Of a stretch of 64,000 bases of DNA, positions 29,660 to 37,901 are shown piece after piece. A model generated the notes under the pieces. It had not been told where the DNA came from. It searched no databases and was given only the letters and a program-made list of their open reading frames with translations. A program made the translations under genes and the position numbers. Each line of letters starts with the position of its first letter. Within the stretch, counting starts at the first letter, position 1. The DNA lies in the NCBI GenBank assembly GCA_949296245.1, contig CASFNW010000008.1, forward strand, positions 18,376 to 82,375, read 5' to 3'. This stretch comes from an uncultured bacterium (GTDB lineage Bacteria; Cyanobacteriota; Vampirovibrionia; Gastranaerophilales; Gastranaerophilaceae).

Positions 29660-31075
29660 ATGATAAAACTTTTACCGTTAAATTTAATACATATTAATGC
29701 AGTACCGACTTTCGGACAAAAAAAATCAGATACTAATGTTACTGAAAATACACTGGAACGTTCACCTCAGAAAGATACGGTTGAATTATCAGCTATAAAA
29801 AGAAAAAAAATATCGGCAAAAGACCTTCCAAGTACGAAACAGCTTTTCGAAGACTATAAAACAGTACTAAATGAAAATATACTGGGTGATGAGCTTAATT
29901 ATTTGCTAAGACCTAAAGTAAATGCGGCAGGAGAAGCTGTATTTACACCAAAACAAGCAAAAATAATAACTCTTGCGACAAAAAAAATATCATTTTATAA
30001 AACTGTTGCCAAAAAGCTTGAAAAAGACGGAAATGAAGCAGTAGAACCGGCTATAAAACAGATTAAAAAAGTTTTTGGCGGAGAAAAAGAATTCGGCAAA
30101 TATATAAAAGCAAGAGAAAAAAATGGCCAGCCTGTATCAAAAGATGCATTTTCAATCTACAACAAATTAATAAAAGAATATAAAAGCGAATATATAGAAG
30201 GTGATGTTCTAAACAGTTTTGCAAAGGAATACGCGAAAAAGACATATAAACAACTTGATAAAGAAGAAAAAGAACTAATAAGAATGTATCTTGAAGGCGG
30301 AGAAATGAAACTCGATGCAAGAGGATACAAAGCACTTGAAGAATCACTTAAAACGACATCAAAGGATTATAAAAAGGCAGTAAGCTGGATAAAAGACCTC
30401 ATCGGAATAAGATTGGTGCTGCCTGATAATGCAGATATGAAAAAAGTAGAAGACTATCTGACAAAGGCAATTTTGCATAATGATATTAAAGTAACCCGAG
30501 TCAGCAACTATCATTCTAATCATATTTATCCTTATATAAGCCAAAATACTGCAAAATTATGGCAGCAATCTTCTCCGGGTATGCTTTTAGTAAATAATTC
30601 CGATGTAAGGAAGAAAAACGGCTATACAACAACTCAAATGAACATAGAATTTGAAGTAAAAGATAAAAGCGGAAAAGTAAAAACAGCTCTTGGCGAATTG
30701 CAAATAAGAAGCGAAAAATTAAACTACCTCGGGCAAATTGAACATCTTATTTACGATATACTTGCACACAAGGATATCAGCAAAGGTATACCGGAACTTC
30801 AAAAGTATTATGATTCAACAGGGATTATAGATGCTGTCAATGAAGTTTTCAGCGACCCTGTAAAAGAAAATGCATATCTGGAATATGAAAAAACGACTTA
30901 TGCCAGAATAAGAAACAGTGAAACTAAAAATAAACATGTATATACACAAACTGATGATTACCCGTTATTGGCTGATTTCGGACTCGGTCAGTATGAAGTT
31001 TTGAGTTTTGAATCTTTAGACTTAATTGATAAAAAAGCAAACTTAATAAAGAAAAAATACGGTCAAAAACATTGA
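29660..31075 (+). CDS. RelA/SpoT-like alarmone synthetase-fold protein with long N-terminal region
   Basis: Residues 150-370 show the order of motifs of the RelA/SpoT synthetase fold: RxK at Arg152/Lys154 followed by SIYNKL (165-170), DLIGIRLVL with Asp246 as metal ligand, NGYTT (320-324), ELQIRSE with Glu346 as second acidic ligand, and IEHLIYDIL. The His usual after GYxS is Gln here, and about 75 residues separate SIYNKL from DLIG, more than usual. No HD hydrolase or TGS domain is present. Residues 1-60 contain VPTFGQ and DTVELS. No strong ribosome site. Gene 31102 follows 26 bp later. Confidence 0.6.
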   Translation: MIKLLPLNLIHINAVPTFGQKKSDTNVTENTLERSPQKDTVELSAIKRKKISAKDLPSTKQLFEDYKTVLNENILGDELNYLLRPKVNAAGEAVFTPKQAKIITLATKKISFYKTVAKKLEKDGNEAVEPAIKQIKKVFGGEKEFGKYIKAREKNGQPVSKDAFSIYNKLIKEYKSEYIEGDVLNSFAKEYAKKTYKQLDKEEKELIRMYLEGGEMKLDARGYKALEESLKTTSKDYKKAVSWIKDLIGIRLVLPDNADMKKVEDYLTKAILHNDIKVTRVSNYHSNHIYPYISQNTAKLWQQSSPGMLLVNNSDVRKKNGYTTTQMNIEFEVKDKSGKVKTALGELQIRSEKLNYLGQIEHLIYDILAHKDISKGIPELQKYYDSTGIIDAVNEVFSDPVKENAYLEYEKTTYARIRNSETKNKHVYTQTDDYPLLADFGLGQYEVLSFESLDLIDKKANLIKKKYGQKH

Positions 31076-31101
31076 TAACATAATAACCTGGAGAATAAAA
31101 T

Positions 31102-31524
31102 ATGAAAACAGATTTATCAACTATACGAAAAACAGTTGCCACAACCAGTACAATTTTTCCTAAAACACAAACTCAAAAAATAGAAGCAGCATTTAAAGAA
31201 TTATTTCAAAAATTTTCACAAATCCCTGAAATAGGAAGATTTAAACCTGTAAAAGTAAATATAGAAAATCCTATACCCGGTTCTTTTATTAAGAAATCGG
31301 CAATAGTTGTTGAACCGTTGGCTGACAAAAATGATTTCAGAACAAGAGTTCTTACATTTGTAGCCCAATCACCATACAATAAAGAAACAACTTATGCTAT
31401 TTCACCGGCAAACGGGAATAAATTTTCTATAGATTCAACATTAAAAAATCCAAAGATTAAAACAATGTTCAAAAACTTTATTAAAATGGCTGAAGAAGCA
31501 TTTGAAACAGCTAATGTTGGATAG
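31102..31524 (+). CDS. Unknown 140-residue protein downstream of the RelA/SpoT-like gene
   Basis: No family recognised. It is basic with a Thr-rich start (TIRKTVATTSTIFPKTQTQK), a helical segment IEAAFKELFQKFSQIPEIG and a C-terminal helix IKTMFKNFIKMAEEAFETA. There is no signal peptide. GGAG lies 9 nt before the ATG, and the 26-bp gap from the RelA/SpoT-like gene suggests a two-gene operon. Such a neighbour could be an antitoxin or partner, but no sequence feature proves it. Confidence 0.6.
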   Translation: MKTDLSTIRKTVATTSTIFPKTQTQKIEAAFKELFQKFSQIPEIGRFKPVKVNIENPIPGSFIKKSAIVVEPLADKNDFRTRVLTFVAQSPYNKETTYAISPANGNKFSIDSTLKNPKIKTMFKNFIKMAEEAFETANVG

Positions 31525-31567
31525 TATATTAAAAAGTCAATAAATAGAATTATTACATCATCTAAAA

Positions 31568-32602
31568 TTAAAATTTATTCCTAAAACCATAGTTATTAGA
31601 TATTTTTCGCCCTATACTTTTAATTTTTGATGTAATGCTTAATTTATACGCTTCAGGAGTATTATTCAATCCTGCCTTACCCGGATAAATTGTATATTTT
31701 TGCTTGCAGCTTTTGTCAGTTACATTAGGCATAACGACATTGGCTCCGCTTTGCAGAGCTTTTAGCCTTCCATCTGGCTCCAGTGTCTCCATTGCCGTAG
31801 TTGCAGGTATATTTATATCCGGTAACAGCAGCCTTGTAAGTGCCATCACTTTCAGTGCTATTGTCAGAGTACCGCCATTTTCTTCGGCAAGCGGCGTGTC
31901 AGGGGCTGGGATAAAAGGCCCGAGACCTATCATATCAGCATCAAGCTCTTTAAAAAACAGTATATCGTGAGCCAGTGATTCTATACTCTGTTCCGGTAAG
32001 CCGACAAGACATCCCGTACCTGTCTCATAGCCGAGTTTTTTTAAATTTTTAAGACAATTTATCCTGTTTTCAAAAGACATGTCGGGATGCATTTTTTGAT
32101 ACAGATTTTTATCAGTTGTTTCTATTCTCAAAAGATATCTGTCTGCACCTGCATCTTTGTATGCTTTATATTCTTCATAAGTTTTTTCACCAATACTGAG
32201 TGTGAGAGCAAATCCCATATCTTTTATTTTTTTTATAATCGATACCATTTTTTCTTTTGAAAAAAAAGAATCCTCTCCGGATTGGAGCACAATTGTCTTA
32301 TATCCGTATTCTTTTGCATATTGTGCAAGTGAAAGGATTTCCTGCTCTGTCATTCTGTATCTTTGTACGGATGTGTTTTCTTTTCGTATTCCGCAGTATT
32401 TGCAGCTGCATTTACAGATATTTGAAAATTCAATCAGACCTCTTAAATGTACTTCGTCGCCGACATATTTTTCCCTAACCTTATCCGCAGCAGAAAATAA
32501 AAAATCGTTGATTGAATCATCCTTTAAAACAGCAATAATTTGTTCTGCAGAAAGTTCGTGAGATGCTGCTGCATTTTGAATAATTTTTTTTAAATCAGTC
32601 AA
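31568..32602 (-). CDS. hydE: [FeFe]-hydrogenase maturation radical SAM enzyme HydE
   Basis: Radical SAM protein required to build the H-cluster of [FeFe]-hydrogenase. RGLIEFSNICKCSCKYCGIR near residue 50 gives the CxxxCxxC cluster site in the HydE-specific context, followed by RYRMTEQEIL. Further HydE-like segments are YLLRIETTDKNLYQKMHP, GCLVGLPEQS and LGPFIPAPDTPL. BioB and PylB are less likely given RGLIEFSN and LRIET. 344 residues fits. It overlaps the end of mnmA by 8 bp, hence cotranscribed. No hydrogenase gene is in the window. Confidence 0.85.
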   Translation of the reverse strand: MTDLKKIIQNAAASHELSAEQIIAVLKDDSINDFLFSAADKVREKYVGDEVHLRGLIEFSNICKCSCKYCGIRKENTSVQRYRMTEQEILSLAQYAKEYGYKTIVLQSGEDSFFSKEKMVSIIKKIKDMGFALTLSIGEKTYEEYKAYKDAGADRYLLRIETTDKNLYQKMHPDMSFENRINCLKNLKKLGYETGTGCLVGLPEQSIESLAHDILFFKELDADMIGLGPFIPAPDTPLAEENGGTLTIALKVMALTRLLLPDINIPATTAMETLEPDGRLKALQSGANVVMPNVTDKSCKQKYTIYPGKAGLNNTPEAYKLSITSKIKSIGRKISNNYGFRNKF

Positions 32603-33656
32603 TCCAGCCTCCGCCTATAAGATGATTATCATTTATATCATAAAATACGGCAGCCTGACCTGATGTAACTGAGGCAACCGGCATTTCAAATATAATTTGA
32701 CCTGTTTTATTTTGATAATCCAAAGAAATTTTTGCTTTTTGCGCCTGCATATTATATCTTATTTTTACCATTGCAATAAACTCAGGTTTCTCAAAAGGAT
32801 ACTGGAATTTTACATCATGTATTATGAGTTCGTTTTTTAGCAAATCTTCTTTTGTTCCGACGTATACAATATTTTGTTTTGCATCAAGCTTTACCACATA
32901 CAAAGGCTCTTCCCAGGCAATACCTATGCCTTTTCTCTGACCTATTGTATATTGATAAAAGCCATCGTGTGTACCGATTTTTTTATTGCTTTTTATGTAT
33001 ACAAAATCCCCTTTTTTATGTCCGAGTTTTTCTGTAATGTATTTTTTTGTTGTCATCGGCTTTGTTATAAAGCAGATATCCTGACTCTCTTTTGAGGATT
33101 TTGGCGGTAAATCGTTTTCTATCGCAATTTTTCTTATATCATCTTTTGTATAATCGCTCAATGGAAACATTATTCTGTTAAGATGGGATTGATTCAGCTC
33201 AAACAAATAATACTGCTGGTCTTTTTGTAAATCCTTTGCAGGATACATTTTTTTTATACCATTATCATCAACAATGCGTGCATAATGACCAGAAGCAACA
33301 TAATCACAGCCCAGATTATTTATCGCATAATCAAAAAGCCGCCCCCATTTTATTGTTCTGTTGCAGAGAATGCAGGGGTTCGGAGTCTGTCCGTTTCTGT
33401 AAGAGTTTTCAAAATAATCAATAACATCCTTTTTAAATTCTTTGCTTACATCAATAACGTAATGCGGTATCGAGAGTTTGTCTGCAACTTTTTTTGCATT
33501 GTTTACTATCAGTTCAAATTTTGAATCATCCACCATTTTTGCGGTAACAGCCGCAACATCATAGCCTTGCTGTTTAAGTAAAAAACAGGTTACACTGCTG
33601 TCCAGCCCGCCTGATAGGGCAACTGCTACTTTGATATTTTTGTCTTTACTTTCCAT
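32595..33656 (-). CDS. mnmA: tRNA-uridine 2-sulfurtransferase
   Basis: Thiolates U34 of tRNA-Lys, -Glu and -Gln. The PP-loop is VALSGGLDSSV, catalytic cysteines lie in NPCILCNRTIKWG and SQDICFI, and FYQYTIGQRKGIGI plus the C-terminal beta barrel (TSGQAAVFYD) are typical. 353 residues is normal. The start shows no Shine-Dalgarno but TATAAT ends 6 nt upstream. hydE is downstream and overlapping. Confidence 0.97.
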   Translation of the reverse strand: MESKDKNIKVAVALSGGLDSSVTCFLLKQQGYDVAAVTAKMVDDSKFELIVNNAKKVADKLSIPHYVIDVSKEFKKDVIDYFENSYRNGQTPNPCILCNRTIKWGRLFDYAINNLGCDYVASGHYARIVDDNGIKKMYPAKDLQKDQQYYLFELNQSHLNRIMFPLSDYTKDDIRKIAIENDLPPKSSKESQDICFITKPMTTKKYITEKLGHKKGDFVYIKSNKKIGTHDGFYQYTIGQRKGIGIAWEEPLYVVKLDAKQNIVYVGTKEDLLKNELIIHDVKFQYPFEKPEFIAMVKIRYNMQAQKAKISLDYQNKTGQIIFEMPVASVTSGQAAVFYDINDNHLIGGGWID

Positions 33657-33662
33657 AGAATT

Positions 33663-33668
33663 ATTATA
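33663..33668 (-). promoter_or_regulatory. Candidate -10 box of mnmA-hydE (leaderless start)
   Basis: A perfect TATAAT on the minus strand ends 6 nt before the mnmA ATG. It lies in the 24-bp gap after the glycine-rich protein gene; the -35 (TTCAAT) is weak and would lie inside that gene's end. Confidence 0.5.
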
Positions 33669-33680
33669 ATAAAAAATAAT

Positions 33681-34367
33681 CTACCATTGAATAACAACCA
33701 TTCCGGAATGTCCGTTTTGAGATTTTGCACTTGTATCGGAAGAGTGTATATTTACCTGCCCGCCTGCACCTTTTTTGGATGATTTCGGAATATCATACAA
33801 ATAATGATACCTGTCAGGTATATGATAATCCTGTATAACCGGCTTGTGTCCGGTCGGCGTCATTCTTGTAGACTTTGAACCGCCCAGAGCAATAATGTTT
33901 ATATCCTTAATTACAGTTGAATAACCGTCTTGAGCATCTATAAATGTTCCATCCTGTGCAACATAAGTTCCATGTCCGCCTTTACCGATTTTGATTGTTA
34001 TAACAGGAGAATTAATATATTTGTATTTTGAAACAACCTGCCCTGCTTTGCCGCTTTCGTACGGAGTTGCACCGCCGCCTCCGCCTATTGCAAAGACAAA
34101 AAATCCTGCGTTTATTTTAGGTTTAGAAAATATGCAGCTGTTACTTACGGTTGTTTTTACAAGATGTTTTTCATCGTTTTTTATCCTGTACAAATTTCCG
34201 ACATGATTACCGTCTTTATCAAGTGTACAGGTATATTGCCCCCTTGCATATTTTTTTGCAAGTGTAATATATTTCACCATTATTACAGGTTTTATTACAA
34301 CGAGAAATAATGCAATAAGCAGAATAATTACAAATATAACTGCAAAAAACTTTTGAATACCGGACAT
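33681..34367 (-). CDS. Membrane-anchored glycine-rich surface protein
   Basis: 228 residues starting MSGIQKFFAVIFVIILL: one N-terminal membrane helix with no clear cleavage site, then an extracytoplasmic region. A glycine-rich segment FAIGGGGGATPYESGKAGQ and TIKIGKGGHGTY follow, as in glycine-rich surface or tail-fibre-like proteins. ATG at 34367 is chosen because AGGA lies close upstream; the frame stays open further upstream through the repeat at 34391-34475, which I regard as non-coding. Pilin-like or adhesive roles are possible but unproved. Confidence 0.65.
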   Translation of the reverse strand: MSGIQKFFAVIFVIILLIALFLVVIKPVIMVKYITLAKKYARGQYTCTLDKDGNHVGNLYRIKNDEKHLVKTTVSNSCIFSKPKINAGFFVFAIGGGGGATPYESGKAGQVVSKYKYINSPVITIKIGKGGHGTYVAQDGTFIDAQDGYSTVIKDINIIALGGSKSTRMTPTGHKPVIQDYHIPDRYHYLYDIPKSSKKGAGGQVNIHSSDTSAKSQNGHSGMVVIQW

Positions 34368-34390
34368 AATTAATCCTATAAAAATAATAT

Positions 34391-34475
34391 TTGTCTGAGG
34401 CGGCCTCGCTTGTAGGCGTGGTACACGGAGTGCGAGTGACGCCAAGTCTAGCATTTTACGGAAGTGACCCCATGC
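34391..34475. repeat. Short copy of a modular intergenic repeat
   Basis: Blocks TTGTCTGAGGCGGCCTC, GTGGTACAC, AGTGACGCCA, AGTCTAGCATTTTACG and GACCCCATGC occur in this order, and again in the same order in the longer copy at 63685-63958. Here they are joined by only 4-6 nt. Just downstream, 34507-34537 forms a 12-bp hairpin with one mismatch (TGTTGAACTTGT/ACAGGTTCAACA). Confidence 0.85.
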
Positions 34476-34592
34476 GCTTGTTGGCTGTGCCAGACTTGTT
34501 GTTAAATGTTGAACTTGTTTATTGCACAGGTTCAACAAGTAGTCGGAGTCAGTTGACTATATGAAAAATATTCTAATCTTTTTAACAGCCGA

Positions 34593-34622
34593 TTGCAACA
34601 GAGTTTAAAAAGCTGTTATAAT
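34593..34622 (+). promoter_or_regulatory. Promoter of the parvulin gene
   Basis: TTGCAA and TATAAT are separated by 18 bp, about 30 bp before the ATG, leaving room for the AAGGAA ribosome site. Confidence 0.65.
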
Positions 34623-34652
34623 TTAGCGGTAAACATAAAAAAGGAACACATT

Positions 34653-34934
34653 ATGACAACAGAAGTAAGAGCAAGCCATCTGCTTGTGAAAACAGAAGAA
34701 GAAGCAAAAAAACTCAGAGAAGAAATATTAAACGGCAAAAAATTTGAAGATGTTGCTGCAGAAGTTTCCCTTTGCCCGTCAGGCGCAAACGGCGGAGATT
34801 TAGGTTTCTTCGGCAAAGGTGTTATGGTAAAAGAATTTGAAGATGCAGCTTTTTCCATGAATGTAGGCGATTTGTCAGAACCGATTCAGACACAGTTTGG
34901 CTGGCATTTGTTATATTTGACGGATAAAAAATAA
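34653..34934 (+). CDS. Parvulin-type peptidyl-prolyl cis-trans isomerase
   Basis: A 93-residue single-domain PpiC/parvulin protein. It begins TTEVRASHLLVKTEEEAKKL and contains EVSLCPSGANGGDLGFFGKG and LSEPIQTQFGWHLLYLTDKK, covering the full PPIase fold with both conserved His-containing strands (SHLLV, GWHLL). It has no signal peptide, so it acts in the cytoplasm, where it would speed isomerisation of prolyl bonds. AAGGAA lies 7 nt before the ATG. Confidence 0.93.
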   Translation: MTTEVRASHLLVKTEEEAKKLREEILNGKKFEDVAAEVSLCPSGANGGDLGFFGKGVMVKEFEDAAFSMNVGDLSEPIQTQFGWHLLYLTDKK

Positions 34935-34956
34935 ATCAACAAAAGTTTTATATGAG

Positions 34957-35170
34957 TACATTGTTAAAACTTCAAACTTGATGCTACATTCATACAAAAC
35001 CTGGCTTTCATTTGAGTTCCATAACTCGGCATTTTAATTTGCGCATAAAATTACTGCTTAAAATACTTTAAGAGGAAATAATTTCCAATGCCTCGGACAG
35101 ATGGAACCAGCTGTTATTCAAACCGGTTTTGTAATTCATTTCGCAAAAAGTTTTCATTTTTAACAATGTA
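34957..35170. repeat. Candidate 214-bp MITE-like element with 13-bp inverted ends
   Basis: TACATTGTTAAAA at 34957-34969 is perfectly repeated inverted at 35158-35170. The outermost TA on each side could be a TA target duplication. The inside has no gene. A second copy was not found in the window, so mobility is unproved. The rest of the 34935-35178 gap shows nothing else recognisable. Confidence 0.35.
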
Positions 35171-35178
35171 TTTCAATA

Positions 35179-35330
35179 ATCTAATCTAGTGTCGCAGTTG
35201 CCGCCGGCTGACCGCAGCCGGCACCTGCTCACCTTTTCAAATGACACTCAAAAAATTCGTTCACGTCATTTCATTTCAAAAAATTCGTTCACGTCATTTC
35301 ATTCCTTATCACGAATTTTTCTCGGACAAT
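35179..35330 (-). repeat. Hairpin repeat, copy 1 (with internal 28-bp tandem duplication)
   Basis: It is nearly identical, in reverse orientation, to 53856-53985. It holds a GC-rich palindrome GCCGGCTG-ACCG-CAGCCGGC inside outer arms AGTGTC/GACACT, and a second stem formed by ACGAATTTTT-type arms. A 28-bp unit (35248-35275) is directly duplicated at 35276-35303. It fills most of the gap before pepP; no gene is evident. Confidence 0.9.
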
Positions 35331-35376
35331 TTTTATCTGGTTTCTAAACAATCTAATAAAACAATAGGCTGCACGT

Positions 35377-37014
35377 ATGATTAAAAAACTAAGAAAATAT
35401 TTAGAAGAAAACAAACTGGATTATCTCCTAATCAATACAACAGATGAATTTCTGGTTGAATACAATGAACTCTGCAATTGCGCAAGATACTTTGTTACAG
35501 GATTTACCGGTTCAACAGGAGATGTGCTTCTGTCAAAAGAAAATGTCCGGCAATTCGTGGACGGAAGGTATCACGAACAGGCAGACGCAGAGGTTGACCA
35601 TAAAATAACAGAAGTCGTTAAACTGCAGCTAGGTCAGATATATTCAACAGAACTTGCTGCCAGAATAAAAGACAACAGTACAATAGGTGTTGTCGCAAAA
35701 AAAATCTCTCTAAATTTTTATAAAATATTAAAATCAAAGCTTGATAAAAAAAGATGCAATTTAAAGGCTCTTGATATTGACCCTGTTTCATTGTTTGCTG
35801 ACCTGAAACCGAGTGACAATGGCGAAACAGTAAAACAAATTGATATTTCTATATCAGGAATAAGCGCTGATGAAAAGTTTAAAAAGATAGCAAAAAAACT
35901 GAAACAAGATGAAGCTTACCTTGATACCAATCTTGAAAATATTGCATATTTAACCAATTGCAGACAATACAAAACACCTTTTTCTTCAACATATAAAGCG
36001 AAAGCGGTTATTACAAAAAATGGTGCTTTAATATTCAGTAACGAAAAATTTGATACAAATATCGGTGATAATTTCAAAATTCTGCCGTTGAATGATTTTG
36101 ACAAATCAATGAAAAATTTTAAAACAATATTTTTTAACCCCGAAAGCATAAACTATTACGACTTTAAACTTATAAAGCCAAAAGCCAAAGAATCACCAAA
36201 AGACTATTTAAAAGAGATGAAAGCAATTAAAAATGCTGCGGAAATAGAACATTTTAAAAACAATTACAAAAGAACGGATAACGTAGTCAACAAAGCGTAT
36301 GAGCTGATACAAACCAAAAACAATTTGTCCGAATCGGAGCTTTCTGATGCAGTGGAAAAAGAATACCTTGCACAGGGTGCAAAACAACTGAGTTTTAAAA
36401 CTATTCTTGCTGCGGGGACGAATTCTTCAATAATACATTATTCACATCCGTCAAAAGAGGTCAAAATAAAAGACGGTGATTTTGTACTGCTGGATTGCGG
36501 CGGACATTTTGAAGGCGGTTATTCTACGGATATTACAAGAACATTTGTAAAAGGCAGCCCGACTGATTTACAAAAAAAAGTTTATACAACTGTTTTAAAA
36601 ATGTTTTTAAATGCTTATTACTATGATGTCACGCCAAGAACAACAGGATTTACGCTTGACAGTATAGCCAGAAAAATCCATAAACAATCCGGTTTGGATG
36701 ATTTTAATTTTAACCATGGGCTCGGGCATGGTGTGGGAATAAATGTACACGAAAATCCGCCGACTATTTCCTGCGGATTATCCGGAAAACGAATACTTAA
36801 AGAAAATATGGTGTTTACAATAGAACCCGGGCTGTATAAAGCGGGTTTCGGCGGTGTGAGACTGGAAAATTCAGTCTATCTGGCAAAAGTAAACGGAAGA
36901 CTAAAAATACACTCGCTGTCTTCTGTTCCGTTTCAGGAGGAGGCTATTGACTATAGTCTCTTAAATAAACAGGAAAAACAGTGGCTCAAAGATTGGCAGG
37001 CAGGGAAATGTTAG
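35377..37014 (+). CDS. pepP: Xaa-Pro aminopeptidase (M24B)
   Basis: Cytosolic metallopeptidase removing an N-terminal residue before proline. Two creatinase-like N-terminal domains span about residues 1-300, and the pita-bread domain carries the metal ligands in LLDCGGHFEGGYSTDITRTF (two Asp), NHGLGHGVGINVHE (His), FTIEPGLY (Glu) and VRLENSVYL (Glu). 545 residues matches the long form found in many anaerobes. Ribosome site is weak (AGG 10 nt before ATG). It overlaps the next gene by 7 bp. Confidence 0.93.
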   Translation: MIKKLRKYLEENKLDYLLINTTDEFLVEYNELCNCARYFVTGFTGSTGDVLLSKENVRQFVDGRYHEQADAEVDHKITEVVKLQLGQIYSTELAARIKDNSTIGVVAKKISLNFYKILKSKLDKKRCNLKALDIDPVSLFADLKPSDNGETVKQIDISISGISADEKFKKIAKKLKQDEAYLDTNLENIAYLTNCRQYKTPFSSTYKAKAVITKNGALIFSNEKFDTNIGDNFKILPLNDFDKSMKNFKTIFFNPESINYYDFKLIKPKAKESPKDYLKEMKAIKNAAEIEHFKNNYKRTDNVVNKAYELIQTKNNLSESELSDAVEKEYLAQGAKQLSFKTILAAGTNSSIIHYSHPSKEVKIKDGDFVLLDCGGHFEGGYSTDITRTFVKGSPTDLQKKVYTTVLKMFLNAYYYDVTPRTTGFTLDSIARKIHKQSGLDDFNFNHGLGHGVGINVHENPPTISCGLSGKRILKENMVFTIEPGLYKAGFGGVRLENSVYLAKVNGRLKIHSLSSVPFQEEAIDYSLLNKQEKQWLKDWQAGKC

Positions 37015-37769
37015 AAATAACCAGCGTAAATAATGAAAAAATAAAAGAAACAGCAAAGCTTCAGCAAAAAAAGTACAGAAATGAAACAGGCTTATTTTTG
37101 ATAGAAGGATACAAGCCTGTTTTTGAAGCATATAATGAAAAAGTTGAAATTCAGACAGTTTATACAACACAAAAATATCTGGAAAAATTTTCATTTATAA
37201 AAGAAAAAATAGTACCTGTCACAGAACCTGTTCTAAAAAAGCTTTCTACAACCTCTTCTGTGTGTGAAGCAGTTGCGGTTGCTAAACAAAAAAACATAAC
37301 CATTGAGCAGATTAAAGACAAAAAAAGATTAGCGCTGATTGAAAATATAAAAGATGCAGGGAATCTTGGGACGCTGCTTCGTTCTGCTGCGGCATTTAAT
37401 ATTGAGGCGGTTATTCTGTCCGGTGAAACAATTGACCTGTACAATCCCAAAGTCGTACGCTCTGCAGTCGGCGCACTTTTTAAAACTCCTGTTGTAAATA
37501 CCGAGTTAAAAGAAGTTAAAAAACTTTTTAAATCACATAATTTTATTGCGACTGTAGTTAATCATAAGGACATAGTTAATCCCGCAACAATCGACTATAC
37601 AAAGCCTTTTGTCATAATGCTAGGAAGCGAAGCGGACGGATTGACTAAAGAAGCTATAGAAACGGCAGATATAAAAACGACAATACCAATACAAAAAAAT
37701 ACGGAATCACTGAATTTGAGCGTTGCAGGGTCAATAATGTTTTACATCACAACTCCAAAAACAGTTTAA
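37008..37769 (+). CDS. SpoU/TrmH-family RNA 2'-O-methyltransferase
   Basis: A 253-residue protein with an N-terminal substrate-binding domain (KYRNETGLFLIEGYKPVFEA) and a C-terminal SPOUT knot: LIENIKDAGNLGTLLRSAAAF (motif 1 with the Asn-Leu-Gly-Arg set), VIMLGSEADGLTKEA (motif 2) and IPIQKNTESLNLSVAGSIMFY (motif 3, Glu-Ser-Leu-Asn). RlmB-like 23S rRNA methylation is the closest guess. ATG at 37008 overlaps the pepP stop, implying coupled translation. Confidence 0.9.
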   Translation: MLEITSVNNEKIKETAKLQQKKYRNETGLFLIEGYKPVFEAYNEKVEIQTVYTTQKYLEKFSFIKEKIVPVTEPVLKKLSTTSSVCEAVAVAKQKNITIEQIKDKKRLALIENIKDAGNLGTLLRSAAAFNIEAVILSGETIDLYNPKVVRSAVGALFKTPVVNTELKEVKKLFKSHNFIATVVNHKDIVNPATIDYTKPFVIMLGSEADGLTKEAIETADIKTTIPIQKNTESLNLSVAGSIMFYITTPKTV

Positions 37770-37901
37770 TTTTTCGTTACAAAGTTTAATATCCGATAGG
37801 GCTATTTGGTGATTTTTTTAACTTATTATTTATATTTTTGATACAATTATGTCATAGATTTGAATACTTATTATATTTAAGGGGTATAAGAGAGGCAAAA
37901 A

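Noticed and set aside
31568..32602. Biotin synthase or PylB instead of HydE
   Set aside because: RGLIEFSN before the cluster motif and LLRIET are closer to HydE, though no search was run.
33681..34538. 285-residue version of the glycine-rich protein
   Set aside because: The extra N-terminus is translated from the intergenic repeat at 34391-34475; ATG at 34367 has AGGA and begins a membrane helix.
35248..35303. 28-bp duplication as CRISPR repeats
   Set aside because: The two units abut with no spacer.
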